A stretch of 64,000 bases of DNA, taken from the NCBI GenBank assembly GCA_029834535.1, contig JAQMWT010000584.1, positions 37,575 through 101,574 of the forward strand. The letters are read 5' to 3'. Positions 27,211 through 35,718 of this stretch are shown piece after piece. The notes under the pieces were generated by a model. The model was not told where the DNA came from and made no database searches. It worked only from the letters and a program-made list of their open reading frames with translations. Source of the stretch: Chrysophaeum taylorii. Its lineage: Eukaryota; Sar; Pelagophyceae; Pelagomonadales; Pelagomonadaceae. The position numbers and the translations under genes were made by a program. Position 1 is the stretch's first letter; each line of letters begins with the position of its first letter.

Positions 27211-28215
27211 TCACGAAGGAAAACCGGCGAGCTGGCAGTTGGCGTAGAAGGTAGACGTGGCGGGCCAGTCAGAGAAGACGCTGCGGACGCCGACGTCCTG
27301 GGCGAGGGCGTGGAGAATCTCGAAGACAACAACAGATTCTTTGTCGTCGCGGGAGCTTTCGATGGTCCAGGCGATGATCTCGAGGCCAGCTCGCTTCGCG
27401 GCAATCGCTAGGTCGGAGGGTCGATTGTCGTGCCCGAGGAGACTCCGGTAAGAGGGGGCGTAGTAGTTGATGCCCGAGGCCTTCCAGGCCGAAAAGTTAG
27501 AAATCTGCGGGCAGCCAGCCATCGATCCGTCGCACTTACTAGAATCGAGGAGCACGGCGCGCGAGCCAAACTGCGGATACTCGCGTATCCAGAAGTCGAC
27601 ATCGTTGCGGTCGAACGACTGGAGCTGGACGAGGGACGAATCGACTCCCGCAGCGACGTACTCGTCGACGAGTTTCCTGCGGAGGTGGTCGTAGTCGAGG
27701 GGACCTCGGTACTTCTTAAGCTCGGGGGCGAAGCTTCGTCCGGCGCTCTTGATGAGTTCGATTGATTCGCGGTGGGAGAGGAGCGTGCCGCAGGAGCGGT
27801 CGTTCGTTCCGCTCAAGGACTTGAACTCCTCGAGGGTGATGTCGGTGGTGCAGCAGGTTCCGTCGCACTTGCCGGCGAGGGGCGTCGCGAGGATATTCGT
27901 CGTTTCGTCGAGGTCACACCGAGAGTGCCGACACACGAACTCTCCGTCGGCCGTGACGGCAACATCGCATTCGACGGTCCCTGCCCCTTGAGAAATCGCT
28001 GCCTCGTAGGATTCTTTCGTGTGTTCTGGGAATTCCAGGCACGCCCCGCGGTGCCCGATCGAGAACTCGTGGGCTGCCGGCCGCGCCTCGGCCAAACACG
28101 TTTCGAGGTCGCGCTTGAGGGGGCTCGGATTCATGCGCCCGACGAGGTACGGCACGCGCTCGCCCCATTCGACGCCCGCGGCGCCCAAGATGCAAAATAA
28201 TCGGAGAATGATCAT
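27211..28215 (-). CDS. Secreted glycerophosphodiester phosphodiesterase family protein
   Basis: 334 residues from ATG 28215. An N-terminal hydrophobic stretch (MIILRLFCILGAAGVEWG) looks like a signal peptide. SIGHRGACLEFPEHTKESYE (about residues 52-71) holds the catalytic His-Arg and Glu, and GTVECDVAVTADGEFVCRHS supplies the metal-binding Glu/Asp and the second His; these are the hallmarks of GDPD TIM barrels. Later blocks (QSFDRNDVDFWIREYP, GLEIIAWTIESS) fit the C-terminal strands. The family hydrolyses glycerophosphodiesters to glycerol-3-phosphate and an alcohol, often for phosphate scavenging; a secreted form would act outside the cell or in a vacuole. Paired Cys (CDGTCC, KCDGSMAGC) support an extracytosolic location. 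Divergent from the ArfGAP gene. Confidence 0.9.
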   Translation of the reverse strand: MIILRLFCILGAAGVEWGERVPYLVGRMNPSPLKRDLETCLAEARPAAHEFSIGHRGACLEFPEHTKESYEAAISQGAGTVECDVAVTADGEFVCRHSRCDLDETTNILATPLAGKCDGTCCTTDITLEEFKSLSGTNDRSCGTLLSHRESIELIKSAGRSFAPELKKYRGPLDYDHLRRKLVDEYVAAGVDSSLVQLQSFDRNDVDFWIREYPQFGSRAVLLDSSKCDGSMAGCPQISNFSAWKASGINYYAPSYRSLLGHDNRPSDLAIAAKRAGLEIIAWTIESSRDDKESVVVFEILHALAQDVGVRSVFSDWPATSTFYANCQLAGFPS

Positions 28216-28444
28216 TCGAGATTCGAGGGCCGGGGCAACTGACGTAACGTAACGCTCAACATTTTTAAAGAAGAAAATTTAATCGCGCCGCCATGCATGA
28301 GTTGTTTACTCGTCCTAAACCCTGCGCTTGTAGTCAGTCAGTCAGTCGACAAGGTCCGCTTTCTAAATAATAATAACCCCTGGCTGGCTGGCTGGCTTCT
28401 GAGTTTGTTCTGAGAACGAGACAGACAACGTCCGTCCCAGGTCG
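28216..28444. promoter_or_regulatory. Divergent promoter region between GDPD and ArfGAP genes
   Basis: 229 bp between two divergent ATGs. It contains AT-rich TTTTTAAAGAAGAAAATTTA near 28262-28281, a (GTCA)n run near 28331-28348 and a (GGCT)n run near 28382-28395. Promoter role inferred from arrangement. Confidence 0.45.
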
Positions 28445-29896
28445 ATGAACTCGAGCTCAGTCCAAGCCCAGTCGCTGCCGGCGGCGGCGATCGACCGCGT
28501 GCGCGGCATCGCCGGGAACGAGGCATGCATCGACTGCGGGTGCTCCGAGCCGGACTGGGGGGACGTGTTGCACGGGAGCCTCCATTGCATCCAGTGCGCG
28601 GGGCAGCACAGGAGCCTTGGTGTCTCGACAAGCTTCTGCCGAAGCCTGACGATGGACAACTGGACCGAGGCGAACTTGCTGGCCATGCTCCTCGGCGGGA
28701 ACAAGCAGCTGAAGCTATTCTTTCGCCGGCAGAGGATCGAGAACTCGAGCATCGAGGTGTTGTACAAGACCAAGCAGGCGGCGTACTACCGCGACCAGCT
28801 GGCATTGCAGGTCGAGCAGACTCTTGCCAAGCGCCGCGCCGAGACAAGCAAGCCCCCTCCCCCGCTGAAACGGTCGTCCTCCTCCTCGAGAACGTTGCGC
28901 GCGGAGGACTTCGACGTGGAGGTGACGACGGCGTCGCTCGGCGCGTCGCTCACGCGCGCGCTTCCGCCCCCCGGCGTCGCGCCCCTCGCCCCCCATGGGA
29001 ACGGCTCGATGGCGCTCGTGACGCGCGTCAAGTCCGACGGCCTCGCCGCGCGCGCGGGCGTAAAAATCGGAGACTACGTCGTGGCGATGAACGGCCGCAG
29101 CGTCGCCGACTACGACGAGTTCGTCTCACTCTTCCCGCGCTGCCCTCGACCCCTCCGCCTCACCGTGCGCCGGTTCCGGGGTGACGAGCCCGAGAAGGCC
29201 CCCGAGCCCACCGACGAGGCCGAGTTCGACGAGGGCCCGTTGGGGTTCTCGATCGAACGCGACGGCCTCGCGCGCGAAGCGCGGGTCTCGAAGGTCGCGC
29301 CGGGCGGCCAGGCCGCCGCGGCGGGCGTTGCCGTCGGCGACGTCGTCGTCGCTTTGGGTTCGCGCGAGACCCCGACCTACGATGTCGTCGTTGCCACGCT
29401 TCCCCTCCTCCCGAGGCCCCTCGTTATAAAGTTCAAGAAACGGGACGGCCCGCCGGCCGCTCGCTCGGCGCCGTCGCGCGCCGCGTTCCCTCTTCGTAAC
29501 ACCAAGAAAAATCCCCCGCTCGCCGCCACCCCGCCCGTCGCGGCGGCCGCAGGGGGATTCGGCGCGAGCTTCCGCGAGTCCATCACCGTGCCCGACGTCC
29601 CCCGCGACCCGACCTCCACCAAGCACAGCCTCGGCGAATTTCAGGACGACTGCGAGTTCGACGCTACCTTCGACGACGGCCCCCTCGGCATGCGCATCGA
29701 AGAGCGCTCCGGCCTCGTCCCCATCACCGTCGTTACCCACGTCGACGACACGGGCCAAGCTTACGAGGCGGGCGTCCGCGTCGGCTGCGTCGTCATCGGT
29801 CTCAACGGCGAGAGATACCTCTCCCACGCCCACACCACAGCCACCCTTCGCCATGCCAAGCGCCCTGTGCACGTCCGCCTCCGGCACTCGGATTAA
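28445..29896 (+). CDS. ArfGAP protein with three PDZ-like domains
   Basis: 483 residues. Residues 20-130 form an ArfGAP domain: zinc finger C-x2-C-x16-C-x2-C (CIDC ... CIQC), followed by GQHRSLGVSTSFCRSLTMD with the catalytic arginine finger and W at the expected spacing. Three PDZ-like domains follow: about 153-245 (VTRVKSDGLAARAGVKIGDYVVAMNG), about 255-335 (GPLGFSIERDG ... AAAGVAVGDVVVALG) and about 400-480 (GPLGMRIEERSG ... YEAGVRVGCVVIGLNG). ArfGAPs stimulate GTP hydrolysis on Arf GTPases in vesicle budding and actin regulation. A C-terminal triple PDZ array is an unusual partner. The linker at about 340-390 is Pro/Ala-rich. The start is the first ATG of the open frame. Single exon. Confidence 0.88.
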   Translation: MNSSSVQAQSLPAAAIDRVRGIAGNEACIDCGCSEPDWGDVLHGSLHCIQCAGQHRSLGVSTSFCRSLTMDNWTEANLLAMLLGGNKQLKLFFRRQRIENSSIEVLYKTKQAAYYRDQLALQVEQTLAKRRAETSKPPPPLKRSSSSSRTLRAEDFDVEVTTASLGASLTRALPPPGVAPLAPHGNGSMALVTRVKSDGLAARAGVKIGDYVVAMNGRSVADYDEFVSLFPRCPRPLRLTVRRFRGDEPEKAPEPTDEAEFDEGPLGFSIERDGLAREARVSKVAPGGQAAAAGVAVGDVVVALGSRETPTYDVVVATLPLLPRPLVIKFKKRDGPPAARSAPSRAAFPLRNTKKNPPLAATPPVAAAAGGFGASFRESITVPDVPRDPTSTKHSLGEFQDDCEFDATFDDGPLGMRIEERSGLVPITVVTHVDDTGQAYEAGVRVGCVVIGLNGERYLSHAHTTATLRHAKRPVHVRLRHSD

Positions 29897-30237
29897 TTTA
29901 ATTAATATAAGGTGTGGTGGTGTCTTCGAGCTCTGAATTATTGCTTCCGAGGATGTATGCCGACCTCCCGACCGAGACGACGCGTCCTAAGCATACATAC
30001 ATACATTCCCCCGGACACTCCTCACATCAAGATCCGGCACTCGGATTACGTACGCATAAGGTGCGGTTTGGATCCGAGCTGATTTTACGGCTCGGAACAC
30101 TGGTTGTGGTGGTGGTGGTGGTGGTGGTGGTGGAAATCATGAGAGACGCGACCGACCGTCGGCGCGAACAATCACGTCGCGTCGTCCGATGGCGCCACAC
30201 AGCAACAGCAGGGGAGGGATTTCTCGCGCCGCCTTGC
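29897..30237. other. Convergent intergenic spacer with microsatellite
   Basis: 341 bp between the ArfGAP stop and the next gene's stop. It holds a partial repeat of the gene end (CCGGCACTCGGATTA at about 29880 recurs near 30032) and a (GGT)n tract at about 30098-30132. Nothing else is seen. Confidence 0.5.
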
Positions 30238-30639
30238 CTATTTCTTCCCCTTGGAGGCGTCGTATTCCTCCTTGGAGGAGAACTTGTTCTTAGCGTACGT
30301 GTGGCCAGACCCCGAGAACTTCTCGCCCTTAAACGACTGCTTGCCCTCGAGCGTCTCGAGCCACTTGCCCATCGAGATGAACGCCTTTCCCTTGGGAAAC
30401 TTCTTCTTGTTGGCGTCCTGTTTTGCCTTCTCGTCCGCCTGCTTCTTCGCCCATTCGCTTGCGGACAGACCGTCGGGGACATAAGCGTTCAGAGCGGTTG
30501 TCGTCGTCGATACCTGGGACGACAGTACGTCTCGAATGCACCCGTAATCCCCACGTACCTGGCGCGAGCTCATGGTGTTCGCCTGGGGCGCGAACGCGTT
30601 GACGGTGGCGACCGCGAGGAGCGCGACGAGAACCCGCAT
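30238..30639 (-). CDS. Small plastid-targeted protein (AFAP motif), function unknown
   Basis: 133 residues from ATG 30639. MRVLVALLAVATVNAFAPQ is a signal peptide ending in AFAP, the cleavage motif with the essential Phe that directs proteins across the four membranes of heterokont plastids; the following Ser/Arg/Thr-rich stretch (ANTMSSRQVRG) suits the transit peptide. The predicted mature part is short and Lys-rich (GLSASEWAKKQADEKAKQD, KKKFPKGKAFISMGKW, KGEKFSGSGHTYAKNKFSS). No enzyme motif is present. It is probably a small stromal or thylakoid-associated protein, role unknown. The targeting signal is the best evidence in the window that the host is an ochrophyte alga. Confidence 0.8.
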   Translation of the reverse strand: MRVLVALLAVATVNAFAPQANTMSSRQVRGDYGCIRDVLSSQVSTTTTALNAYVPDGLSASEWAKKQADEKAKQDANKKKFPKGKAFISMGKWLETLEGKQSFKGEKFSGSGHTYAKNKFSSKEEYDASKGKK

Positions 30640-31181
30640 CGTTGTCTCGGCAAATCCGCTTCTTCAATGATCCCGCTTTTGGTATGACGCAGCCACACTC
30701 ACTGACGTCTTCTTTGACATTTGTTGAACACAACAACAACCCTTACCCCTCCCTCTCTTCTGGCCTCGAAGAAGAAGAAGGACGCCTACTAGTGGTCCGT
30801 AGAAACGGTGTCCTGCTCGTCACCACCCGCCGTGACCCTGGCGCCCGAGGATCTCGAATGCGGCGACCGTCTCTAGCCGAGGAGCTTACTTATTACACGA
30901 GAACTACTTTCGTCAGTCAGCAAAAGCGAGCTTAAAACATGCTAGGCAGGCAGGCGGGCGAGTACGCAGGCAGGGACTTATCGGTGGGGAGCCGCCTCAC
31001 GACGACGCGGCGATGACATCGAAGTCAACTTGAGGGCACATCAAGGTGTGCACCAAGGAGAGAGAGAGAGAGAGAGAGAGAGTGTGTGTGTGGCAGCAGA
31101 CAAAAAATAGAGAGAGGGCGACCGAAAATTTCTGGCAGGAAAAAAGCAGCGGCGGCAGGAGGTAGGTAGTAAAGACACGGT
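30640..31181. other. Intergenic with (GA)n microsatellite
   Basis: 542 bp without a recognisable gene. It includes a perfect (GA)n tract followed by (GT)n at about 31060-31091 and a (GCAG)n stretch near 30945-30975. Promoter of the plastid protein and 3' region of the secreted protein are expected here. Confidence 0.5.
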
Positions 31182-32541
31182 TTACATCATGGCCGTCGTC
31201 GCGTAGGCGTTGTCCTTGTGGGTCCAAGCATCAGCTGCCGAGGAGATATTGTAATGGTCGCGGTACATGAGCTCGGCGAGCGGTCCGGTAAGCGCGTCGA
31301 AGTTTTCGATCTTCCCCACGTGGAAGTCGATGTGCGTGAGGGATAACTGGTCTTCGAGGGACGTGTACATGCCCCGATTCGTCTCGCGGGCATTGTTGAG
31401 CGAAAACGAAAAGTCGGACGTCGTAACGCGCAGCTTGTCGTTGAAGATGGGCTTGTGGCCGCCGCGGATAGCCTCGTTCAACTTGGCCGCCTTGATCTCG
31501 ACGCCGCCGTCGCGAGAGACGTAGTTCTTGTTCGTGTCAACGATACGCGCGCCGTCGAGCTCGGCGCGCACGTAGGAGATAGCATCGCGGGCCCCGACCT
31601 CGCCGACGGGCACATCGTGCGGGAGAGTCACGTTGAAGATGGTCTCGCCGTTGTTTTCTACGCCGACGACCGCGACGCCGTCGAACCATTGGAGCGTCTT
31701 GTCGTCAGCCTTGCTGAAGACGTGGCCCATGATCGCGTACTTCTCGCCCGTCATCATGGGCACCCACTTCCCGACGGGCAAGTAAATGTTCACGAGGTGG
31801 CCGTCTTCGGTGTGGACGTGGGGGTCGCCGTCGACCTCTCTTTCCTGTCCGGCGTGAGCCACGCAGAGCGTGATCGAACCAATTGCTCCAGACTCGGCGA
31901 AGATGACCGACATCTCTTCGACTTGGTCAACCTCGATGTCGCCAGACACCTTGCCGCCGTCTTCAACCGGACCCAAGTCGATTTGGGCGATGCCAGTCCC
32001 TGACGGACCCTCGGCTGAGACCGTCGCAACTTTCTCGACGTCGAGAACCGTAACGCCGCGCAGCGACAGCGTCGTCCCTTCTTCCGTCTCAAAGCTCACG
32101 AGCAGGATGCCGCCGTTCGCCTCGTCGTCCGGCGTGCTCATGTCGACGCCCTCCTCCTGGACGATGATCACGTTGCCCTCCTCGGGGCTGGTGTCGAGGT
32201 CCGGGTCGACTCCTGTCGCCGCGGCAGCGTCGTAAATGTTCGCCAACGCCGGCTTCTCGAACAAGTCCGTCGCGACAACGGTGATGTTGACGCTTGACTG
32301 CGTCGTTTCGATCGTATCAGTCACGACGCCGTCAGCCGACACCTGGGGTCGACCTCAATAGCTACTCAACACAACGTTCCAAGATGACTCGGGGTGGGAC
32401 CATTGCCGTCGCAAAGTCGAACGTAAAAAGCGTTCCGTCGGGTTCGGGAGTGATCACGTTGTTAATGGTGCACGACTGCGCCGCAGCAGGCGTCGCCAAC
32501 GCAACCAACGCAAGCTTTATCATCATCGTCATCATCATCAT
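31182..32541 (-). CDS. Secreted protein with VWD-like segment (one short intron)
   Basis: Exon 1 starts at ATG 32541: a Met run and signal peptide (MMIKLALVALATPAAAQ), then SCTINNVITPEPDG. A TAG at about 32364 ends that frame, and the downstream frame (from 32342, VSADGVVTDTIETTQ) is +1 and blocked upstream by a TGA, so a spliced intron ending in CCCAG at 32343 is needed. Possible in-phase GT donors give 28, 46 or 58 nt. Exon 2 adds 386 residues rich in beta-type sequence (SLRGVTVLDVEKVATV). DGDPHVHTEDGHLVNIYLPV followed by a YAIMGHVF block resembles the start of a von Willebrand factor D domain (GDPH..T..G). A role in the cell wall or matrix is a guess. Confidence 0.65.
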
Positions 32542-32862
32542 CTTACGGTACGGACACCTTCTTCTTTCTGGTGGATTATTGTTTCGCTTTTGTTTAGACC
32601 ACACAATTTCTTCTTAGTGATTCGACGGCCGCGATTACTCACGCATTTTCTGTGGCTGTGAGACACTGTAGCAACTGGAGGTTTGGGCCACGTCAGTTTG
32701 TCGTCTTGGTGCGACCTCTCCATTTACAAAAAACCAAGCATGTACAAGTTGTACAACGTAACGAGTTTCGTTTTCCTTCCAGTTTAGGTGAGTCACTGAC
32801 TTCAACCGTAAACTCCCCCTTTATTCGTTTCACGAACACCCTCCACTAAATCAATAAAATTA

Positions 32863-35340
32863 GGGATCCGTCAAGTTTGGTCAAAAAGTTTGGTGAATTT
32901 CTTTCATGTTTGCTCGATTTTGATGTATGAATAAGGAAAAACTCACATGTGTGGTCACTTTCCATAGAAGTTAGGTCAGTTAAGTTTGGTCACTCCAAAG
33001 TTGCATTAAGTTTGATCAATCAACACTTCAAGTTTGATTATTTTCCTTGTAAGTTTGGTCAACAAGTTTGATCACTACTCCTCAAACTTCCACAGTATTG
33101 ACAAAACTTCGGCTTTTTAAATCAAACTTAAGGAGGCTTTTTTAAGGTGGCGCGTGAGCGCTTTTGGTGCGAAAATGCTTTAAAAACGAGAGATAGGTGC
33201 TGCAGCTACGCAGAAACTACCGCGGCGTTACACGCGCGGCATGGACACCCCCCATGACTGCCTTAGAAGGAGGTCCGTCCTAAGACAGCACGGCGATACG
33301 CAAGGAGAGCGGGCAGCGACACGCGGCCCCGAGAGCAGATTCCCACGGCTTGGCGTACTTAAGCTTGGCCCATTCTCGTACCTTCCATCGTTCGTAGAAG
33401 CCACCCAAACCGCGACTCACCACGGAGGTGTTGCCGTGGTCGTGCGTCATTCTTCAACAACAAGCGGACATAGGACACCAGACTTACACGGTCTGCGTGA
33501 GACGGATCACCCCATTCTGCATCCCAAAACTCGAGAGGGAGCGCGTCTTTGATAATCGACTCGGGGTTGAGAACGCGAAACTCGACGACCTCGAGAAACT
33601 GCGCGAGTAACGCCCCTCGAGCACCCAAAGATTGTAGTCCCACACTTGTGCGGGACCGTACAGGACCACGTTCAGGAGTTCCTCACCGTCGCGTACCCGA
33701 TCCGGAGTTAGCTGTCCAGCTTGATCATGGGACGGCAACGCGAGCACGTGCCGTTACGCCAGCATAAACAACTCGCACGACCGTAAGAGAACACCTCCTT
33801 ATCCTCCTCCTCCTCGCGCATCTCGACAACCCCGCCCTGCCGCAAGATCTCCCCGGGAGCTGCTGCTGCACCGTCGAGCACTGTACGAGAAAGTCGGCAA
33901 ATACAAGCTGCGGCGCGAAGGGATGTCAAGACGTCGACAGCCTCGTTCCGGAAGATCGCCGACACCACCCCTGTAATTCTAACCCAGTCATCAGTACGAG
34001 TCTAAAATATGACAAGTTTGATGTGATTGTTCGAAATTTGATCACACCAAATTGAATGCCTCCAAGTTTGACCATACAAACGCATCAACATGCGAACACT
34101 CGCAGAACAACATATACAAACATGGCCTGCGCAAGACAACGCTGATACCACGCTGTTTCGTCGCCCGAGATTATTCGGATGCGCCTTATTAGTTCGATGT
34201 TTATGACAGACTACAGCGAACGATCCCGGTTCGTCATCTCGTGCCTTTAGCGGATGACACTGTTGCAGATGTCTATCAAACGCATATGCCGAGAAGAGCC
34301 GCCTGACAGACTGAATAACTAACTAACTAACTTCAGACCTCTCCCGAGCATGGGAGCCAGGCCGGACCGGCAGGAGCCGGTGCGGAATCACAGAGGCAAA
34401 TCACGCAGTTGTGGGGCAGAGGCGAGGGACGAGGACGGACTCGTTGATGGTGGACCGCCACTGCGCGGTCTTGTGCGAGGTCGTGCAAAAGCGTCGTAGG
34501 CCGCGGACGTGTTGGTCCACGAACAATCGACCTGTCCGTCGCGCTCTGCCCAACCGAGCGAACCCCATCCCAACACGGACTTCCCGGGTGCTAACCGGCC
34601 AGCGAGCCGCCTGACTTGCCCTCCATAAAGCCCTTGATGAGGACCCACACGGCCTCGCAGAAGTGCTTCGCGCGATAGCTGGATCTTTGTCGGCAAGAAG
34701 GTTCGGAGCAGGTGTGCCTTTTAGCACACGTGACGGTATTTTCTACTTGCACATCACAACGAGCAGCACGCACATAAACGCTGCATCTTGCATATAGCAC
34801 TTGAACGACAGCGCTGTCGCGCTGTAGACCATGTTGTACACACCGTCAACTTGCTGCCCGTGTCGAACATCATCTGCTGCAAGTCGGCCTCGAGAACACA
34901 CCTGCTGAACTTGGCATCTTGGTCAGATCGAGTAAAGTGGAGCCTCGTATTTGCGCGCTCTGAGCTGCGACAGCGTACTCGGCGATCTCTCATAGTCGTT
35001 TACCTTCGCCTGGGCACGCGACTTCTTGTTTTCTTTCTCGGCGTCGTGGTCAACCGACGTCGGCGTGTTACCACCACGCTCCCGCTCGACCTGAGCGAAG
35101 CCCGCATCGATACCGTGTTCGTTTCGAAGTCGAAGGACGATCCGGAGTCACAGCGCGACGTGCAGAACCGCTGAAAGCTTGATCACGGCGGGCCTTGTTT
35201 TGTCATCGAACCGTATGTTTGCTCTCTAAGAGTACAAGTTTAGTCAACCAAGAGACGGATTGACCAAACTTAAGTGACCAAACTTGTTGAAGGTTTACGG
35301 TGACCAAACTTATATGGTGGTTGGAAACTTGACTTTTCCC
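32863..35340. mobile_element. MULE-like non-autonomous DNA transposon with 9-bp target duplication
   Basis: 2,478 bp. The ends are inverted repeats (left GGGATCCGTCAAGTTT, right complement GGGAAAAGTCAAGTTT) and are flanked by an exact 9-bp direct repeat ATAAAATTA (32854-32862 and 35341-35349). The first 200 bp contain about six direct AAGTTTGGTCA-like motifs, and the last 110 bp contain the same motif inverted (TGACCAAACTT), a subterminal array of probable transposase sites. A 9-bp duplication with GGG-type ends is characteristic of Mutator-like elements. The interior (33.2-34.0 and 34.6-35.2 kb) is GC-richer with broken frames and no recognisable transposase, so it is probably non-autonomous and may hold captured host sequence. 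A SINE-like copy is inserted at 34308. Confidence 0.85.
34308..34604 (-). mobile_element. SINE-like element with (TTAG)n tail inside the MULE
   Basis: 297 bp flanked by an 11-bp direct repeat AGCCGCCTGAC (34297-34307 and 34605-34615). In the sense (minus) direction it ends with CGGGAGAGGTCTGAAG and (TTAG)n. It shares its whole length with the copy at 44313. The long target duplication plus simple repeat tail indicate LINE-assisted retroposition. Confidence 0.82.
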
Positions 35341-35718
35341 ATAAAATTATTAATAAAAGTCCATTCACAACAACTTGCCGTCAGAACCCTAAACCCCTCA
35401 AAGCCCATCGATTTTTAAAAACCCTAATCCTCACGCTTCGAGCTGTGCGTCCATATCGTATGCGCACTTTCCCCACAAAGAAACTTTGCCTCAAGGGCCG
35501 CCGCTCCCGCGTGGAGCCGAACTAACTAAAATTACACGAGATTATGGAGGTAGAAAATAATTGTTGTGAAATGGAGAGCCACGAGATTAAATTAGGACTC
35601 AACAACGAAACAGGACGCTGACGATGGAAGACACTGAGGCAAAATCGAGAAAGGCGAGGGCATCATCGTGTGCGCACGTGGTAACATTTTCCTTGTTGCG
35701 ACGGGAGCATCACCTTGT

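Noticed and set aside
32863-35340. Transposase gene inside the MULE-like element
   Set aside because: Frames at 33.2-34.0 and 34.4-34.8 kb show no MuDR-type catalytic motif and are broken by the SINE.
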